Shown: in pieces, positions 55,901-63,623 of the stretch | How positions within the stretch are numbered: position 1 is the stretch's first letter | How the letters are laid out: every line of letters begins with the position of its first letter | NCBI RefSeq assembly: GCF_001905545.1 | Contig: NZ_LIPD01000011.1 | Span: 1,495 to 65,494 of the forward strand | Reading direction: 5' to 3' | Length of the DNA stretch: 64,000 nt | Origin: Streptomyces sp. CB02056 | GTDB taxonomy: Bacteria; Actinomycetota; Actinomycetes; Streptomycetales; Streptomycetaceae | The notes under the pieces: model-generated | Seen by the model: only the letters and a program-made list of their open reading frames with translations | What the model was told of the DNA's origin: nothing | Databases searched by the model: none | Program-made: the position numbers and the translations under genes

Positions 55901-56701
55901 CTTGCCGGCGCCGACCATACCGACGAGGTGGGTGAGCCGATCGAGCGGTAGCGCGGACGCCGATTCGAAGGCTGTCCCGTCCGGGGTACGGGTGTCGAGG
56001 TCGAGCTGGGCGAGACGCTGCTCCCAGTTCCCCGCCTTGAGCCCCCGTCGCTGCTCCTCCGCGTCCATCCACCGTGCGACGTCGGCGAGCTCGTCGAGCG
56101 GCACGTCGAGGGGGCCTGCAGTGGCCGGGTGTTCGGCGGTGAGGGGGTGGCCGGGGAAGGGGGCCCGCACGAGATCGGCGGGGACGGTGACGGAAGTGCG
56201 CCGGTGACGGCGGTCCATGAAGCGGTGTTCGCCCGCCTCCGCTGGGGGAAGTCCCTTCGTGGCGAAGCCGGGGAGGTTCGCGAGCGCGTCGTCGTAGGTG
56301 GTGAAGCGGTCGGCCGCTACCTTGAGGGGGACCCGATGGGCGGGCTCCCCGGCCGCCTGGACGCGGTACGCGCGCAGCCGTTCGGGCAGTTCCAGGTAGG
56401 CGTCCAGGCTCTGCCGCCACATCCGGCCGCGGCGCATGGGCCAAAGCAGGTGCCGGGCCGCGGTCAGCGCGACCTGTTCGGTGGTGCCAGTGGGGAGCTT
56501 CGAGGCCCGCGCGAAGGCGAGGCCGTAGCCGCCGAGGAGCGTCCACGCCCCGTCGGCAGCGTGACCGGGCGCCACGGTCTCCATCAGCCGCAGGGCGAGC
56601 TCGACCTGGCAGAGCAGAGCGGGCCGGGTCCCGGCGTGTTCTTCGGGCCAAGGCTTCAGTGCGGCGACGACCGGCTGATACCAGCTGCTGCGGTCACGCA
56701 T
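52931..56701 (-). CDS. DinG/XPD-like iron-sulfur helicase of the pPIWI-RE system
   Basis: The 1256-residue superfamily 2 helicase has Walker A GMVGAGKST (Lys267) and Walker B VVVDEADR (Asp484-Asp487). Between them lie four cysteines (352, 373, 426, 432) placed like the iron-sulfur ligands of DinG and XPD. The C-terminal half has LLMSGTSWAGT and motif VI QVIGRLVRGG (Arg1153, Arg1156). Predicted to unwind DNA or DNA-RNA hybrids for the PIWI protein. ATG 56701 has AGGGAG and overlaps the preceding stop by 8 bp. A 250-residue N-terminal region before the ATPase core is specific to this family. Confidence 0.85.
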   Translation of the reverse strand: MRDRSSWYQPVVAALKPWPEEHAGTRPALLCQVELALRLMETVAPGHAADGAWTLLGGYGLAFARASKLPTGTTEQVALTAARHLLWPMRRGRMWRQSLDAYLELPERLRAYRVQAAGEPAHRVPLKVAADRFTTYDDALANLPGFATKGLPPAEAGEHRFMDRRHRRTSVTVPADLVRAPFPGHPLTAEHPATAGPLDVPLDELADVARWMDAEEQRRGLKAGNWEQRLAQLDLDTRTPDGTAFESASALPLDRLTHLVGMVGAGKSTLMTLLAVWAYHNGLRITLIVGDVAEQLTLTELFRTLGLSAALVQGGTTRPQHTQRLHRRLAARGEHSLLAHTGPVFAHLSTACPLDALRALDTSEPLRYTDAPCGALHPARRQETAKESAVERAVRELERARGSVDREGATDDTGADDEDLGTPHACPLWSVCPRHSAARDLVDALIWVANPASLVQTAVPRQLNAERLRYLELACLRSDIVVVDEADRVQMQLDQMFAPSATLVTTGVSDSWLDQLQTHEIAELARQGRLQLSDQDVERWSAALDVVGSAADRLYAMLIDDGAMRDWAQIDYFSAWTLQEKLLHAWYPLTRGQAAGRPDNTSEGDVEDESALYEDEEGLGADGNSPVPEAPWAQRRTEITGFFDTFRDDPLGGRGPYGTPADKLTALAHDVLHTLDEKQTRRRVRALLDSFLVGAPGPEQRPVPAAERGKKPAPEDVPLTAEWRELNARRLEFTLVLAALHQRLDRVTFLWPQVEAALRLDSAAHELTRRPPLDYAPLLPEAPMGNVLGFQYLVDERAAARDKDGHRTGTLRFFRCAGVGRELLLGLPQLGADPGLGKAGPHVLLMSGTSWAGTSTRAHVVAPVRAVLKPQRKALAAIRETVFRTEFLYDAAGQPIRLSGQDPDQREDVLRLMIDRLARSRSDGNSSPLQSELARIPDQRRKRALLLVGSYTEAKVAATALNEIPRWHGRVRVLAADDAELEAAVDGAAPTGSQAPGMGSGAGAVRRGDLASFADDPDAELLVAPLLAVERGHNILTAPQRPGEEKVAAFGTVFFLVRPHPRPDDLSLAVFAINDWATRFVRGQLKLPGEGTFSDMVTQAGDLNAAGSAFRTTARGVWRHVLSRPYIYSSLSDDEKKSFVWDQLVTIWQVIGRLVRGGVPARVVFVDAAFAPRLAEAQAPFTGQNRRPRRAGDPGLLVRLRDVLAPYFAHTNTDAGTVGYGARTDPADAALVKLLYRPLYEALCAMGTSPGPRSVK

Positions 56702-57962
56702 GGTCTGCTCCCTGCTTCCCGGCACCGTCGGTCGCCGCCGTCTGATTTCCGGACCGGGACGACGTTGTGCGGGCCCCATCGTGCTTCCTTGCCAGAGGCA
56801 CGGTGTGCAGGGGCGCGATGGACGCGTCCGGCCCGCGTTCGCCGGACAGCCGCAGCCGCGTGGTCCGTTTCAGCTGGTCGTCCGTCAGCAGCCGCAGACC
56901 GCAAGCCCCCGGGCCCCGCTCCTTGGCATACATGGCCAGGTAGTCGCGGCGAGCGCGCACCCGGAATGCGGGCACCACCCAACAGGCTTCGTCGTACGGA
57001 GGCTCGGGGCGGACGGCCGTGGCGGCGCGTCCGAGGAAGGCGGGGTGTGCCCAGTCCTTGACGTCGACGGCCCACACGTGACCGTCGGGGAAGGTGATGC
57101 GAAGGTCGTACGCGTCGAAGCCGGGCCACATCTCGACGGTGAGACCCAAGGCGCGTAGCTCGTCCTCCAGGGAGACCTCGGCGCGTCCGGGCCCGGTGAC
57201 GAACTGCCTCAGAGGTTTCCGCAGTTGACGCAGCTCGCCCACCTCCGACGCGACGAGTTCCCGGCCGTGTGGCGGGGGACCTTGGTGCCGGCACTGGTCG
57301 CGCTCGCACCACCACTCGGTGTCGGACACCGGATGGAGCAGGGTCAGGCAGCGATGACAGCACAGGTACGCGCCGTCCCGGCGGAACCCGAGGGGGACGG
57401 GGGCGTAGATCTCCTCGATGAGAAAGCGCACGGGGTCGAGGAAGAGGTCGGTGCTCACCTCGGCCCAGTCCGCTTCGGTGAGGACGGGCCGATTCACCAG
57501 GAGACGACGGAAGGCCGTGTACGACTCGGGTGACGACACGGCCCGGCAGGCGCGCAGGGCCTCATGGATCACCAAGCGGTCGTACTGCCGACCGGTGCTG
57601 TCCCCATGTCCCCGCACGGCGAGCTCGTGGCAGAGCTGCGTGGGCTCTCCGGAATCCTCGTCGATCATCCGGTCTGCGGTGTCGAACAGGTCCGCGGGCA
57701 GCCGGTCGAGGGGCCAACTGCCCAAGGGACGGGCGCGGGCCCAGCGCATCATCTCGGGCACCCCGGCCGGGGGCTTGGCGCCGCTGCGCAGGCACTGAAG
57801 CACCAGGGCATCCAGGGCCCGCTGCGCGCCGGCCGGGTAGGGCAGAGTGAAGGAGTCAAGGCGGTCGACGGCCGCCAGGTGCAGAACGGCGGTGGCCACG
57901 TCCCGCAGGAGGACGACATCGGGGTTGGACAGCCAGTCCGGTACGAGTTGTTGGTCAGGCAT
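56694..57962 (-). CDS. REase-fold protein of the pPIWI-RE system with zinc ribbon
   Basis: The 422-residue protein has an all-helical N-terminal half and a zinc-ribbon-like segment YLCCHRCLTLLHP...WWCERDQC (CxxC then CxxxxC). The C-terminal PD-(D/E)XK nuclease core is YDLRITFPDG with Asp286 and VWAVDVKDWAHP with Asp300 and Lys302. In the known triad this REase-like partner is thought to cut DNA with the PIWI protein. The start lies in the stop of the upstream nuclease gene (ATGCCTGA) and its stop overlaps the helicase start (ATGCGTGA), so all three are translationally coupled. The last 25 residues are disordered. Confidence 0.82.
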   Translation of the reverse strand: MPDQQLVPDWLSNPDVVLLRDVATAVLHLAAVDRLDSFTLPYPAGAQRALDALVLQCLRSGAKPPAGVPEMMRWARARPLGSWPLDRLPADLFDTADRMIDEDSGEPTQLCHELAVRGHGDSTGRQYDRLVIHEALRACRAVSSPESYTAFRRLLVNRPVLTEADWAEVSTDLFLDPVRFLIEEIYAPVPLGFRRDGAYLCCHRCLTLLHPVSDTEWWCERDQCRHQGPPPHGRELVASEVGELRQLRKPLRQFVTGPGRAEVSLEDELRALGLTVEMWPGFDAYDLRITFPDGHVWAVDVKDWAHPAFLGRAATAVRPEPPYDEACWVVPAFRVRARRDYLAMYAKERGPGACGLRLLTDDQLKRTTRLRLSGERGPDASIAPLHTVPLARKHDGARTTSSRSGNQTAATDGAGKQGADHA

Positions 57963-59700
57963 GGGGCGGGGCGTCCCCTCGCGGCGAGGTCTGTGTGTCG
58001 GGGCTCGACGGGCGCGGATGGTCAATGACGTAGGCGGTGCCGGGCCGACACCACGTCCGGGCCTGACAACCGTGGCAGTGGCGTCCGGTCCTCGGTTCGT
58101 AGGTGGTGTCGTCCAGGAGTGGCTGGGCGAGTTCGGCGATGACGGCCCGGGCTTCGTCGACGATCTCGGCGCGGCCGGGGTCGATGGGTTCGAGTCGACT
58201 CTCCCCACGGACCTCACGCAGATGCTCCAGTTCGACCCAGGTGCGGCGCGGGTCGTCGCCGAGCGCGCCCGCGTGGAACAGCAGGACACCGAGGGCGAGT
58301 TGGGGATAGGTGCGGAGCAGGGAATCGCGTTCCCACAGCGGTCGGGCCGACGTCTTGGTCTCGCGCCAGATCCATCGGCCGCGGTGGGTGTACACCAGGT
58401 CGGGTACAGCGAGGACGACGATGTCGAGTTCTGGCACGTAGGCCGTGACCCGATGCTGTACGAGCACCTGCTCGTCGGCGTCAAGTCCGTTGAGGGGGCA
58501 CAGCAGTCGATGTTCCGCGAGCATCCCGGCAGCCTCGCGTGCGGAGGTGTCGTCGAGCCCGGCCCTGGCCCGTACCGCCATCGGCTCGGGGATCTCGCGG
58601 TCCCGGCAGCCGCGCACCGGGCGTTCGGCGTGCTCTGCGTCGAGCCAGGCGTCGACGGCTCTGCCGCGCCGTGCCCCCCGGTCCTCGGCCGAGAGGTCGT
58701 TGAGGTGCAGTCGTCGCACCAGGTGATACTGGGCGGGGCACTCGGCGTGCAGTCGCAGGTCCCAGACGGAGACGGAGCGGCGTTCGCGTGCGAGAGCCGG
58801 AGGGCGCCCGCCCCACAGCCGTGGGGTGCGCTTCAGATCCGCGCAGCCGGCGATGGCCTTGCAGTTGACACAGCTCTCCCCGGGCCGCACGCCGGGTTCG
58901 GTGGCAGCCGTGACGAAGGCAGGCGCAGCGTCGGTCCTGAACCGCTGTCTCGCCTCGTCGGGGCCTTCGGAGAGCAGCTCCTCCACGGACCCGTCGGCAC
59001 ACCCGATGTCGAAGACACGGACCAATTCGGGCGGGCAGGTGCTTTCGGTCGCGGTGGGCGGGGGCTGGGCGCGTTGTTTGCGGCGAGGTGTGGGCGCGCC
59101 GAAGGCCATCACCTGCGCCACGGCCCCGAGTTCCGCGTCGGGGCGGCCGGTCTTGGCCCGGCCCATGGAAGGCAGCCACAGGTCGCGCACCCTTCCGTCG
59201 GAGGAGGCGTACATGCGGCCCCAGAGGGTGTGCTCGTACTGCCGGGCGCCACGGGCGTCGGGAGTGTCCGTGCGGGGAGTGCGCCACGTCCATGCCTGCT
59301 TCACCGGCTTGGTCTCAGGCAGCCCGGCCTCGACGGCGGCTGCCTGTTCGCGGGTACGGGCGGCTACGTAGCGCTCCAGGGCGTGGGCGGTCCAGGCCAG
59401 GTGGGCGGGGTGGACCGGGGCGCCCCATCCCCGGAAGGGACCGCGGGTGCCCCGGAGTTCCTCGCGTACCCGCTCCACGGGCCATCCGTCGTGTTCCACC
59501 AGGTCGAGGGCGGTGAAGAGCGGGCCGAACCCGAACTCCTCGCGGGGTGGCCGCCGGAACGGCACGGTCGGGTCGGCGACGAGCAGGGGCCGCATGGCGG
59601 TGCGTCGGTGGGTGGGACAGGCCGCGTCGTCGGGCCGGGCCATCCGGGGGCTCGCCCTGATCAACCAGTCGTGGCCGGCGACGCCGGGTGGATTTCGCAT
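57955..59700 (-). CDS. Cas4/RecB-like PD-(D/E)XK nuclease with predicted 4Fe-4S cluster
   Basis: The 581-residue first gene of the operon. The C-terminal half has the RecB/Cas4 layout: WDLRLHAECPAQYHLVRRL (Cys321), AVPDLVYTH (Asp434), WRETKTSARP (Glu447, Lys449), YPQLALGVLLF (QhxxY-like), and CHGCQARTWC (Cys542, 545, 551). Four cysteines in this order form a 4Fe-4S cluster in Cas4 and AddB. The N-terminal 300 residues are not recognised and carry another Cys pair (SCVNCKAIAGC). GGAGG precedes ATG 59700. Probably a DNA end-processing or exonuclease; its presence beside pPIWI-RE is the notable point. Confidence 0.78.
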   Translation of the reverse strand: MRNPPGVAGHDWLIRASPRMARPDDAACPTHRRTAMRPLLVADPTVPFRRPPREEFGFGPLFTALDLVEHDGWPVERVREELRGTRGPFRGWGAPVHPAHLAWTAHALERYVAARTREQAAAVEAGLPETKPVKQAWTWRTPRTDTPDARGARQYEHTLWGRMYASSDGRVRDLWLPSMGRAKTGRPDAELGAVAQVMAFGAPTPRRKQRAQPPPTATESTCPPELVRVFDIGCADGSVEELLSEGPDEARQRFRTDAAPAFVTAATEPGVRPGESCVNCKAIAGCADLKRTPRLWGGRPPALARERRSVSVWDLRLHAECPAQYHLVRRLHLNDLSAEDRGARRGRAVDAWLDAEHAERPVRGCRDREIPEPMAVRARAGLDDTSAREAAGMLAEHRLLCPLNGLDADEQVLVQHRVTAYVPELDIVVLAVPDLVYTHRGRWIWRETKTSARPLWERDSLLRTYPQLALGVLLFHAGALGDDPRRTWVELEHLREVRGESRLEPIDPGRAEIVDEARAVIAELAQPLLDDTTYEPRTGRHCHGCQARTWCRPGTAYVIDHPRPSSPDTQTSPRGDAPPHA

Positions 59701-59793
59701 GGTGACCTCCGTGGCAGGCGGTATGGGCAGGAGGGTGCCCAGGGCAACGGGAGTCCGAGGACGTCCGGGCACCACTTGAGCATGGCATAGATT

Positions 59794-59811
59794 TGTGAAC
59801 TGAGTCCATGG
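59794..59811 (+). promoter_or_regulatory. Shared 18-bp motif, copy 1 (kinase/nuclease divergent promoter)
   Basis: TGTGAACTGAGTCCATGG matches the copy at 63548-63565 (minus strand) at 15 of 18 positions. It lies 89 bp before the kinase start and 94 bp from the nuclease operon start. It overlaps the palindrome GTCCATGGAC at 59804-59813. Confidence 0.55.
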
Positions 59812-59882
59812 ACGTCCCGCGTCCAGAATCTTTCACGCTACGCTGGTGGGTCTGATGCGCAGTGGTGCGAAGGGGCACAGTG

Positions 59883-61364
59883 GTGGACGCGGATACGTAC
59901 AAGCCCGGCGTGGGTGATCTGGTCGACGGGCGCTACGAGTTGAAGAACTCTCTGGGCAAGGGCGGGATGGCCCAGGTCTGGCGGGCCCGAGAGGTGTCCG
60001 GGGGGCGGGAGGTGGCGGTGAAGTTCCTGCGCCACGACTCCGAGGCCCTGTACTGCCTCGACCCGTACGAGCGAGATGCCGAACTCGCCGTCAGGAACGC
60101 CCGGTTCCGGCGCGAGGCCAACCTCCTGGGCACGCTCGACCACCGGGGAATCACCGAACTGTACGGGAGCGGATCGCACCAGGGTGTCCCCTACATCGCC
60201 ATGCGCCTGGTGACCGGAGTGAGTCTGCGGACCTTCCTTGACGAGCACAGCCCCCTGCCCCTGGCCACGGCGGTCGCCGTCGCCGTCCAGGTGGCAGGGG
60301 CATTGGCCTGCGCACATACTCTCCCGGTCGTACACCGGGACCTCAAGCCCGCGAACCTCATGATCGATGAAGAGGGGTGGGTCGTCCTCATCGACTTCGG
60401 CATCGCCAGGCCGCTGCACGCCGACGTCACCCGTTACACGGCGCACGGTTCGACGCTTGGCACCCGCGGTTATCTGGCGCCGGAGCAGCTCCTGGAGCGC
60501 GAGCCCACCACGCGCACGGATGTTTACTGCTTCGGCTGCATCTTCTACGAGCTCCTCACCGGGCGGCCCCCGTTCCCGCTCGGCGCGGAGTCCGGCCTGA
60601 CCGACAAGCACCTCAACGAGGTGCCGCTGCCGCCGAGCACGTACGCCGCGGGCATCCCGGAGCCGATCGACGATCTGGTGCTGCGCATGCTCGCCAAGAA
60701 GCCCGAGCAGCGCCCGGCCGTTGACGAGGTCCTGGAAGTCCTCGACCCGTTCGCCCCGGGGGTTGGCGATCCCGAGCCCCGGCCCCGCACCCACCCCGAC
60801 CCCACAGCCCCCATGCGTCGGCCGCGGGACCGGGCTGCTCGTCTGCGCCCGGTCACTCTCACGCTGCCTGTCGCGTCCGCACCAGCAGATGAGTGGCTGG
60901 ACGCCCGCGTCGTGGAACAGCTCTGCGCGCAGGCCGAATCGGAGATCGCGACCGGTGAGCCGGGCGACGCGAGCGACCGGCTGCACGGTCTGACAGAACG
61001 GGTCCGCGAGGAGTGGGGTGAGAAGCGCCCTCTGGTGCGTCGCGTGTGGCATGGGGCTGCGGACGGATTCCGCCTCTCCGGCAATTTCGGCGCTGCGGCC
61101 CGCCTCTATCAGGCCGTCGACGACGGTCTCATTCATGGGGACGGGCCGGCCGAGCAGGCCGATCGCGCGCTGATTCGGCTGCGCATGGCTGAATGTCGAC
61201 TCGCCTTCGGGGAACTGGAGGCGGTCATCGCGGCGGTCGACACGGCGGGCCGCACGGCCGCTGGCCTGCCAGCGGAACTCGCGGCTCGTGTCGAGGCCCT
61301 ACGCCGCGCGGTCGACGCCCAGCTCACGGCCCGCCTGGCCGAGCCCAGGCGCAGGGAGGCGTGA
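59883..61364 (+). CDS. Soluble Ser/Thr protein kinase divergent from the pPIWI-RE operon
   Basis: About 493 residues. Hanks-type kinase: glycine loop GKGGMAQV (25-32), Lys47 in VAVKFLRH, catalytic HRDLKPAN (Asp153), DFGIARP (Asp171), activation segment ending GYLAPEQLL. Two Ser/Thr-rich candidate phosphosites lie in the activation loop. There is no transmembrane segment or PASTA repeats; the C-terminal 180 residues are helical and TPR-like (FRLSGNFGAAARLYQAVDD), suggesting a binding platform. GTG 59883 has AAGGGG seven bases upstream; GTG 59880 also possible. Convergent with the methylase. Likely a regulator or effector of the island; target unknown. Confidence 0.85.
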   Translation: MDADTYKPGVGDLVDGRYELKNSLGKGGMAQVWRAREVSGGREVAVKFLRHDSEALYCLDPYERDAELAVRNARFRREANLLGTLDHRGITELYGSGSHQGVPYIAMRLVTGVSLRTFLDEHSPLPLATAVAVAVQVAGALACAHTLPVVHRDLKPANLMIDEEGWVVLIDFGIARPLHADVTRYTAHGSTLGTRGYLAPEQLLEREPTTRTDVYCFGCIFYELLTGRPPFPLGAESGLTDKHLNEVPLPPSTYAAGIPEPIDDLVLRMLAKKPEQRPAVDEVLEVLDPFAPGVGDPEPRPRTHPDPTAPMRRPRDRAARLRPVTLTLPVASAPADEWLDARVVEQLCAQAESEIATGEPGDASDRLHGLTERVREEWGEKRPLVRRVWHGAADGFRLSGNFGAAARLYQAVDDGLIHGDGPAEQADRALIRLRMAECRLAFGELEAVIAAVDTAGRTAAGLPAELAARVEALRRAVDAQLTARLAEPRRREA

Positions 61365-61392
61365 CGCTGACTGGTGTTGGCGAGCCGATGTG

Positions 61393-63444
61393 CTACGCCC
61401 GGTTGGCCAGCCGCCCCGCCGCCAGCTCGTCGCCGAGATCGCGGACGAGGCTCGTGCCGAGGTCGGCTGCGCGACGCAAGAGCCGTTCGAAGGCGGTGAG
61501 TTCGCGGAACGCCTCTCCGTAGCGCCGCTGTTCTCCGAGAGGGATCTGGCGGATCTGGAGACGGCGGACGTCGATGCGGGAGGAGCTCGTGGTGTGGGTG
61601 CCGGCCTGCCGGGCATTGGCGGGAGCCCGCAGTGAACCGGCTAGGAACCAGGCGTCGAGCTGTTCGGGCTGTACTCGCACGGCATGCAGTTGGGGACCGA
61701 GGGCGGTCGGTGGCCCCTCGTTGACCCAGGCGGAGAAGGCGCGGGCGACGCCCACCACCACGATGTCCCCGGGTTCGGCGATGACGGCCTCTCCGGCCGC
61801 CGCGGTGCCGGGAGCGAGCCAACTTCGGGGTTCGCCGTCTACCAGAAGATCGGGGACGGTGAGGAGGGGGATGTCGTCGTCGGACGGCGGGCCGGCGTGG
61901 ATCGATTCCTCCGGCGGCTGCTGGCCGCCGCGCAGGGTGAGCGCTCCGGCTCGGGCGAGCTCGGCGACTGTGGTTGCGGTCGGTGTGTCCGCCTCGGCCG
62001 TGGCGAGGTCGAGCGCCGCGAGCAGCCTGGCCAACTTGTTCACGTGCGCGGTGAGCCCGGTGAATTCCCGCCAGGATTCGGCCAGTCGGGGTGCCGTGTC
62101 CACCGGCGACGGGGCGATGTGGCGTCCAGGGGTGAGGTCGACCTCGTCGTTGAGGAGTTCGATGACGGGCACCTGTCGCACGTAGGCAGGGGCCTGCGGG
62201 GAGTCGGCCTCTTCGACGGCCTCGCGCACGAAAGCGCTGATCGCCGCCCAGTCGGGGGTCCACTTCTCCTCCGGGTCCCGGGGGAAGCGCGAGGCGGCGT
62301 CGGCGACCAGCAGCCGATCGCCCACCGGTGTGCCTTCCCCGTGGGCGGGCATCCGCAGTACCCACAGGTGCAGGGAGACGCTGTGCGGGGCGGCGCAGCC
62401 CGGCGGCAACGCGACGACGGCTCGCAGTTGCCCGGTGCGCAGCAGCGAGCCGCGGATGCGGCGGCCGGCCTTCCTGGCCGCGACGGCGGGCGGCAGCAGT
62501 AGTACCGCGGTGCCGCCCGGCCGCAGCTGTGCCAGGCAGTGCTGGACCCAGGCGAGTTCGGGCTCGGTGCGCGGGGGAAGGCCGTGGCCCCAGCGGGCGT
62601 CGGTGGCCAACTCCTCGTATCCCCAGTCCCGTTCGTTGAAGGGCGGGTTGCACAGGACGATGTCGGCGGAGGTGCCGGAGAACGGGTCGTCGCGTAGGGA
62701 GTCCGCAGCCCGTACGGAGACCTGCGCCCACTCCTTCTGCCCGTGGCCCTCGCTCTCGGCGAGGGCCATGCGGGAGTCCGCCAGCGAGGCGAGGACGGCG
62801 TCCCGGTCACTGCCGAGCAGCGTGAGTGCCCCGGCGCCGGACGCCCTCACGGCGTCGGCCGCGGCCAGGAGGAGATGCCCGGGGCCACACGCAGGGTCCA
62901 TGACCGTTGTGTCGCCGGAGCTGCCTGGGCTGTCGCCCGCCACGTCGTTGGCAGCCCTGAGGGCGAGTTGTGCCATGAGGGATGCCAGCGGTTCCGGGGT
63001 CGTGGCGATCTGGCGCACATGGACGTCGAGCCAACGGCGCAGCAGAAACGCGAACGTTTCCGTGCCCCCTTCACGCTGTCCGAGATCCACGGCCCGTTCG
63101 ATCAGCGCCCGTGTGTCGGCACGGATCTCCTCGCCTTCGTCGCTCGCCCGCCCGGAGAGGAGCCGTCCTACCTCGGCGATCGCGGCCCCGGTCTCGTCAC
63201 GCCCGCCGAGCGCCTCGAAACCGGGCCATAGCCATTCCCTCTCGGCGGACTCTTTCAACTTCTTGTTGTTGCGCAGCCAGCCCTCGATGTCGGTCAAGGA
63301 GAACTGAGGGTTGGTGTCGGTGCCGGCGATCCGCTCAGGGAAGGACGGATGCCGCCGCCGCCAATTGCTCACCGCGGCTCGTCCTACACCCGCAAGGCGG
63401 GCGATTTCGGCCAAGGTCACCGGTACGGCGCGCGACGTGGACAT
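61393..63444 (-). CDS. Type I-like N6-adenine DNA methyltransferase with fused specificity half
   Basis: 683 residues in three parts. A helix-turn-helix (LAEIARLAGVGRAAVSNWRRR, 10-30) comes first. The HsdM-like core has the SAM motif DPACGPGHLL (Asp183) and the catalytic motif NPPF (266-269). The C-terminal 250 residues are like an HsdS target-recognition half (VPVIELLNDEVDLTPGRHI, coiled coil LNKLARLLAALDLA, then QLHAVRVQPEQLDAWFLAGSL). No HsdR gene is adjacent within the window. The architecture fits a solitary or defence-linked adenine methylase that could mark self DNA. Ends 28 bp from the convergent kinase gene. Confidence 0.85.
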   Translation of the reverse strand: MSTSRAVPVTLAEIARLAGVGRAAVSNWRRRHPSFPERIAGTDTNPQFSLTDIEGWLRNNKKLKESAEREWLWPGFEALGGRDETGAAIAEVGRLLSGRASDEGEEIRADTRALIERAVDLGQREGGTETFAFLLRRWLDVHVRQIATTPEPLASLMAQLALRAANDVAGDSPGSSGDTTVMDPACGPGHLLLAAADAVRASGAGALTLLGSDRDAVLASLADSRMALAESEGHGQKEWAQVSVRAADSLRDDPFSGTSADIVLCNPPFNERDWGYEELATDARWGHGLPPRTEPELAWVQHCLAQLRPGGTAVLLLPPAVAARKAGRRIRGSLLRTGQLRAVVALPPGCAAPHSVSLHLWVLRMPAHGEGTPVGDRLLVADAASRFPRDPEEKWTPDWAAISAFVREAVEEADSPQAPAYVRQVPVIELLNDEVDLTPGRHIAPSPVDTAPRLAESWREFTGLTAHVNKLARLLAALDLATAEADTPTATTVAELARAGALTLRGGQQPPEESIHAGPPSDDDIPLLTVPDLLVDGEPRSWLAPGTAAAGEAVIAEPGDIVVVGVARAFSAWVNEGPPTALGPQLHAVRVQPEQLDAWFLAGSLRAPANARQAGTHTTSSSRIDVRRLQIRQIPLGEQRRYGEAFRELTAFERLLRRAADLGTSLVRDLGDELAAGRLANRA

Positions 63445-63547
63445 CTACACTCCCAGGGCATTTCTGGTGGAGGGAGGACTTTCCCCTCGGTCATGGGTGT
63501 GTGATCAAGCCACCCTTCCTCTGAACTGCATCGGTCAGCGTACATGA

Positions 63548-63565
63548 CCATTGACTTTGTTCACA
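63548..63565 (-). promoter_or_regulatory. Shared 18-bp motif, copy 2 (methylase promoter)
   Basis: On the minus strand it reads TGTGAACAAAGTCAATGG. It starts 121 bp before the methylase start and lies between the partial kinase and the methylase gene, in the same orientation relative to its downstream gene as copy 1 is to the kinase gene. Confidence 0.55.
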
Positions 63566-63623
63566 GATGCACCATGGCGGGTTTGGGGGCGTACGTCGCG
63601 TTCTGGTCGGTCAGGCGCGCGGG

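Noticed and set aside
59883..61364. PknB-type membrane kinase with PASTA repeats
   Set aside because: No transmembrane helix or PASTA domain; the C-terminus is helical and soluble.
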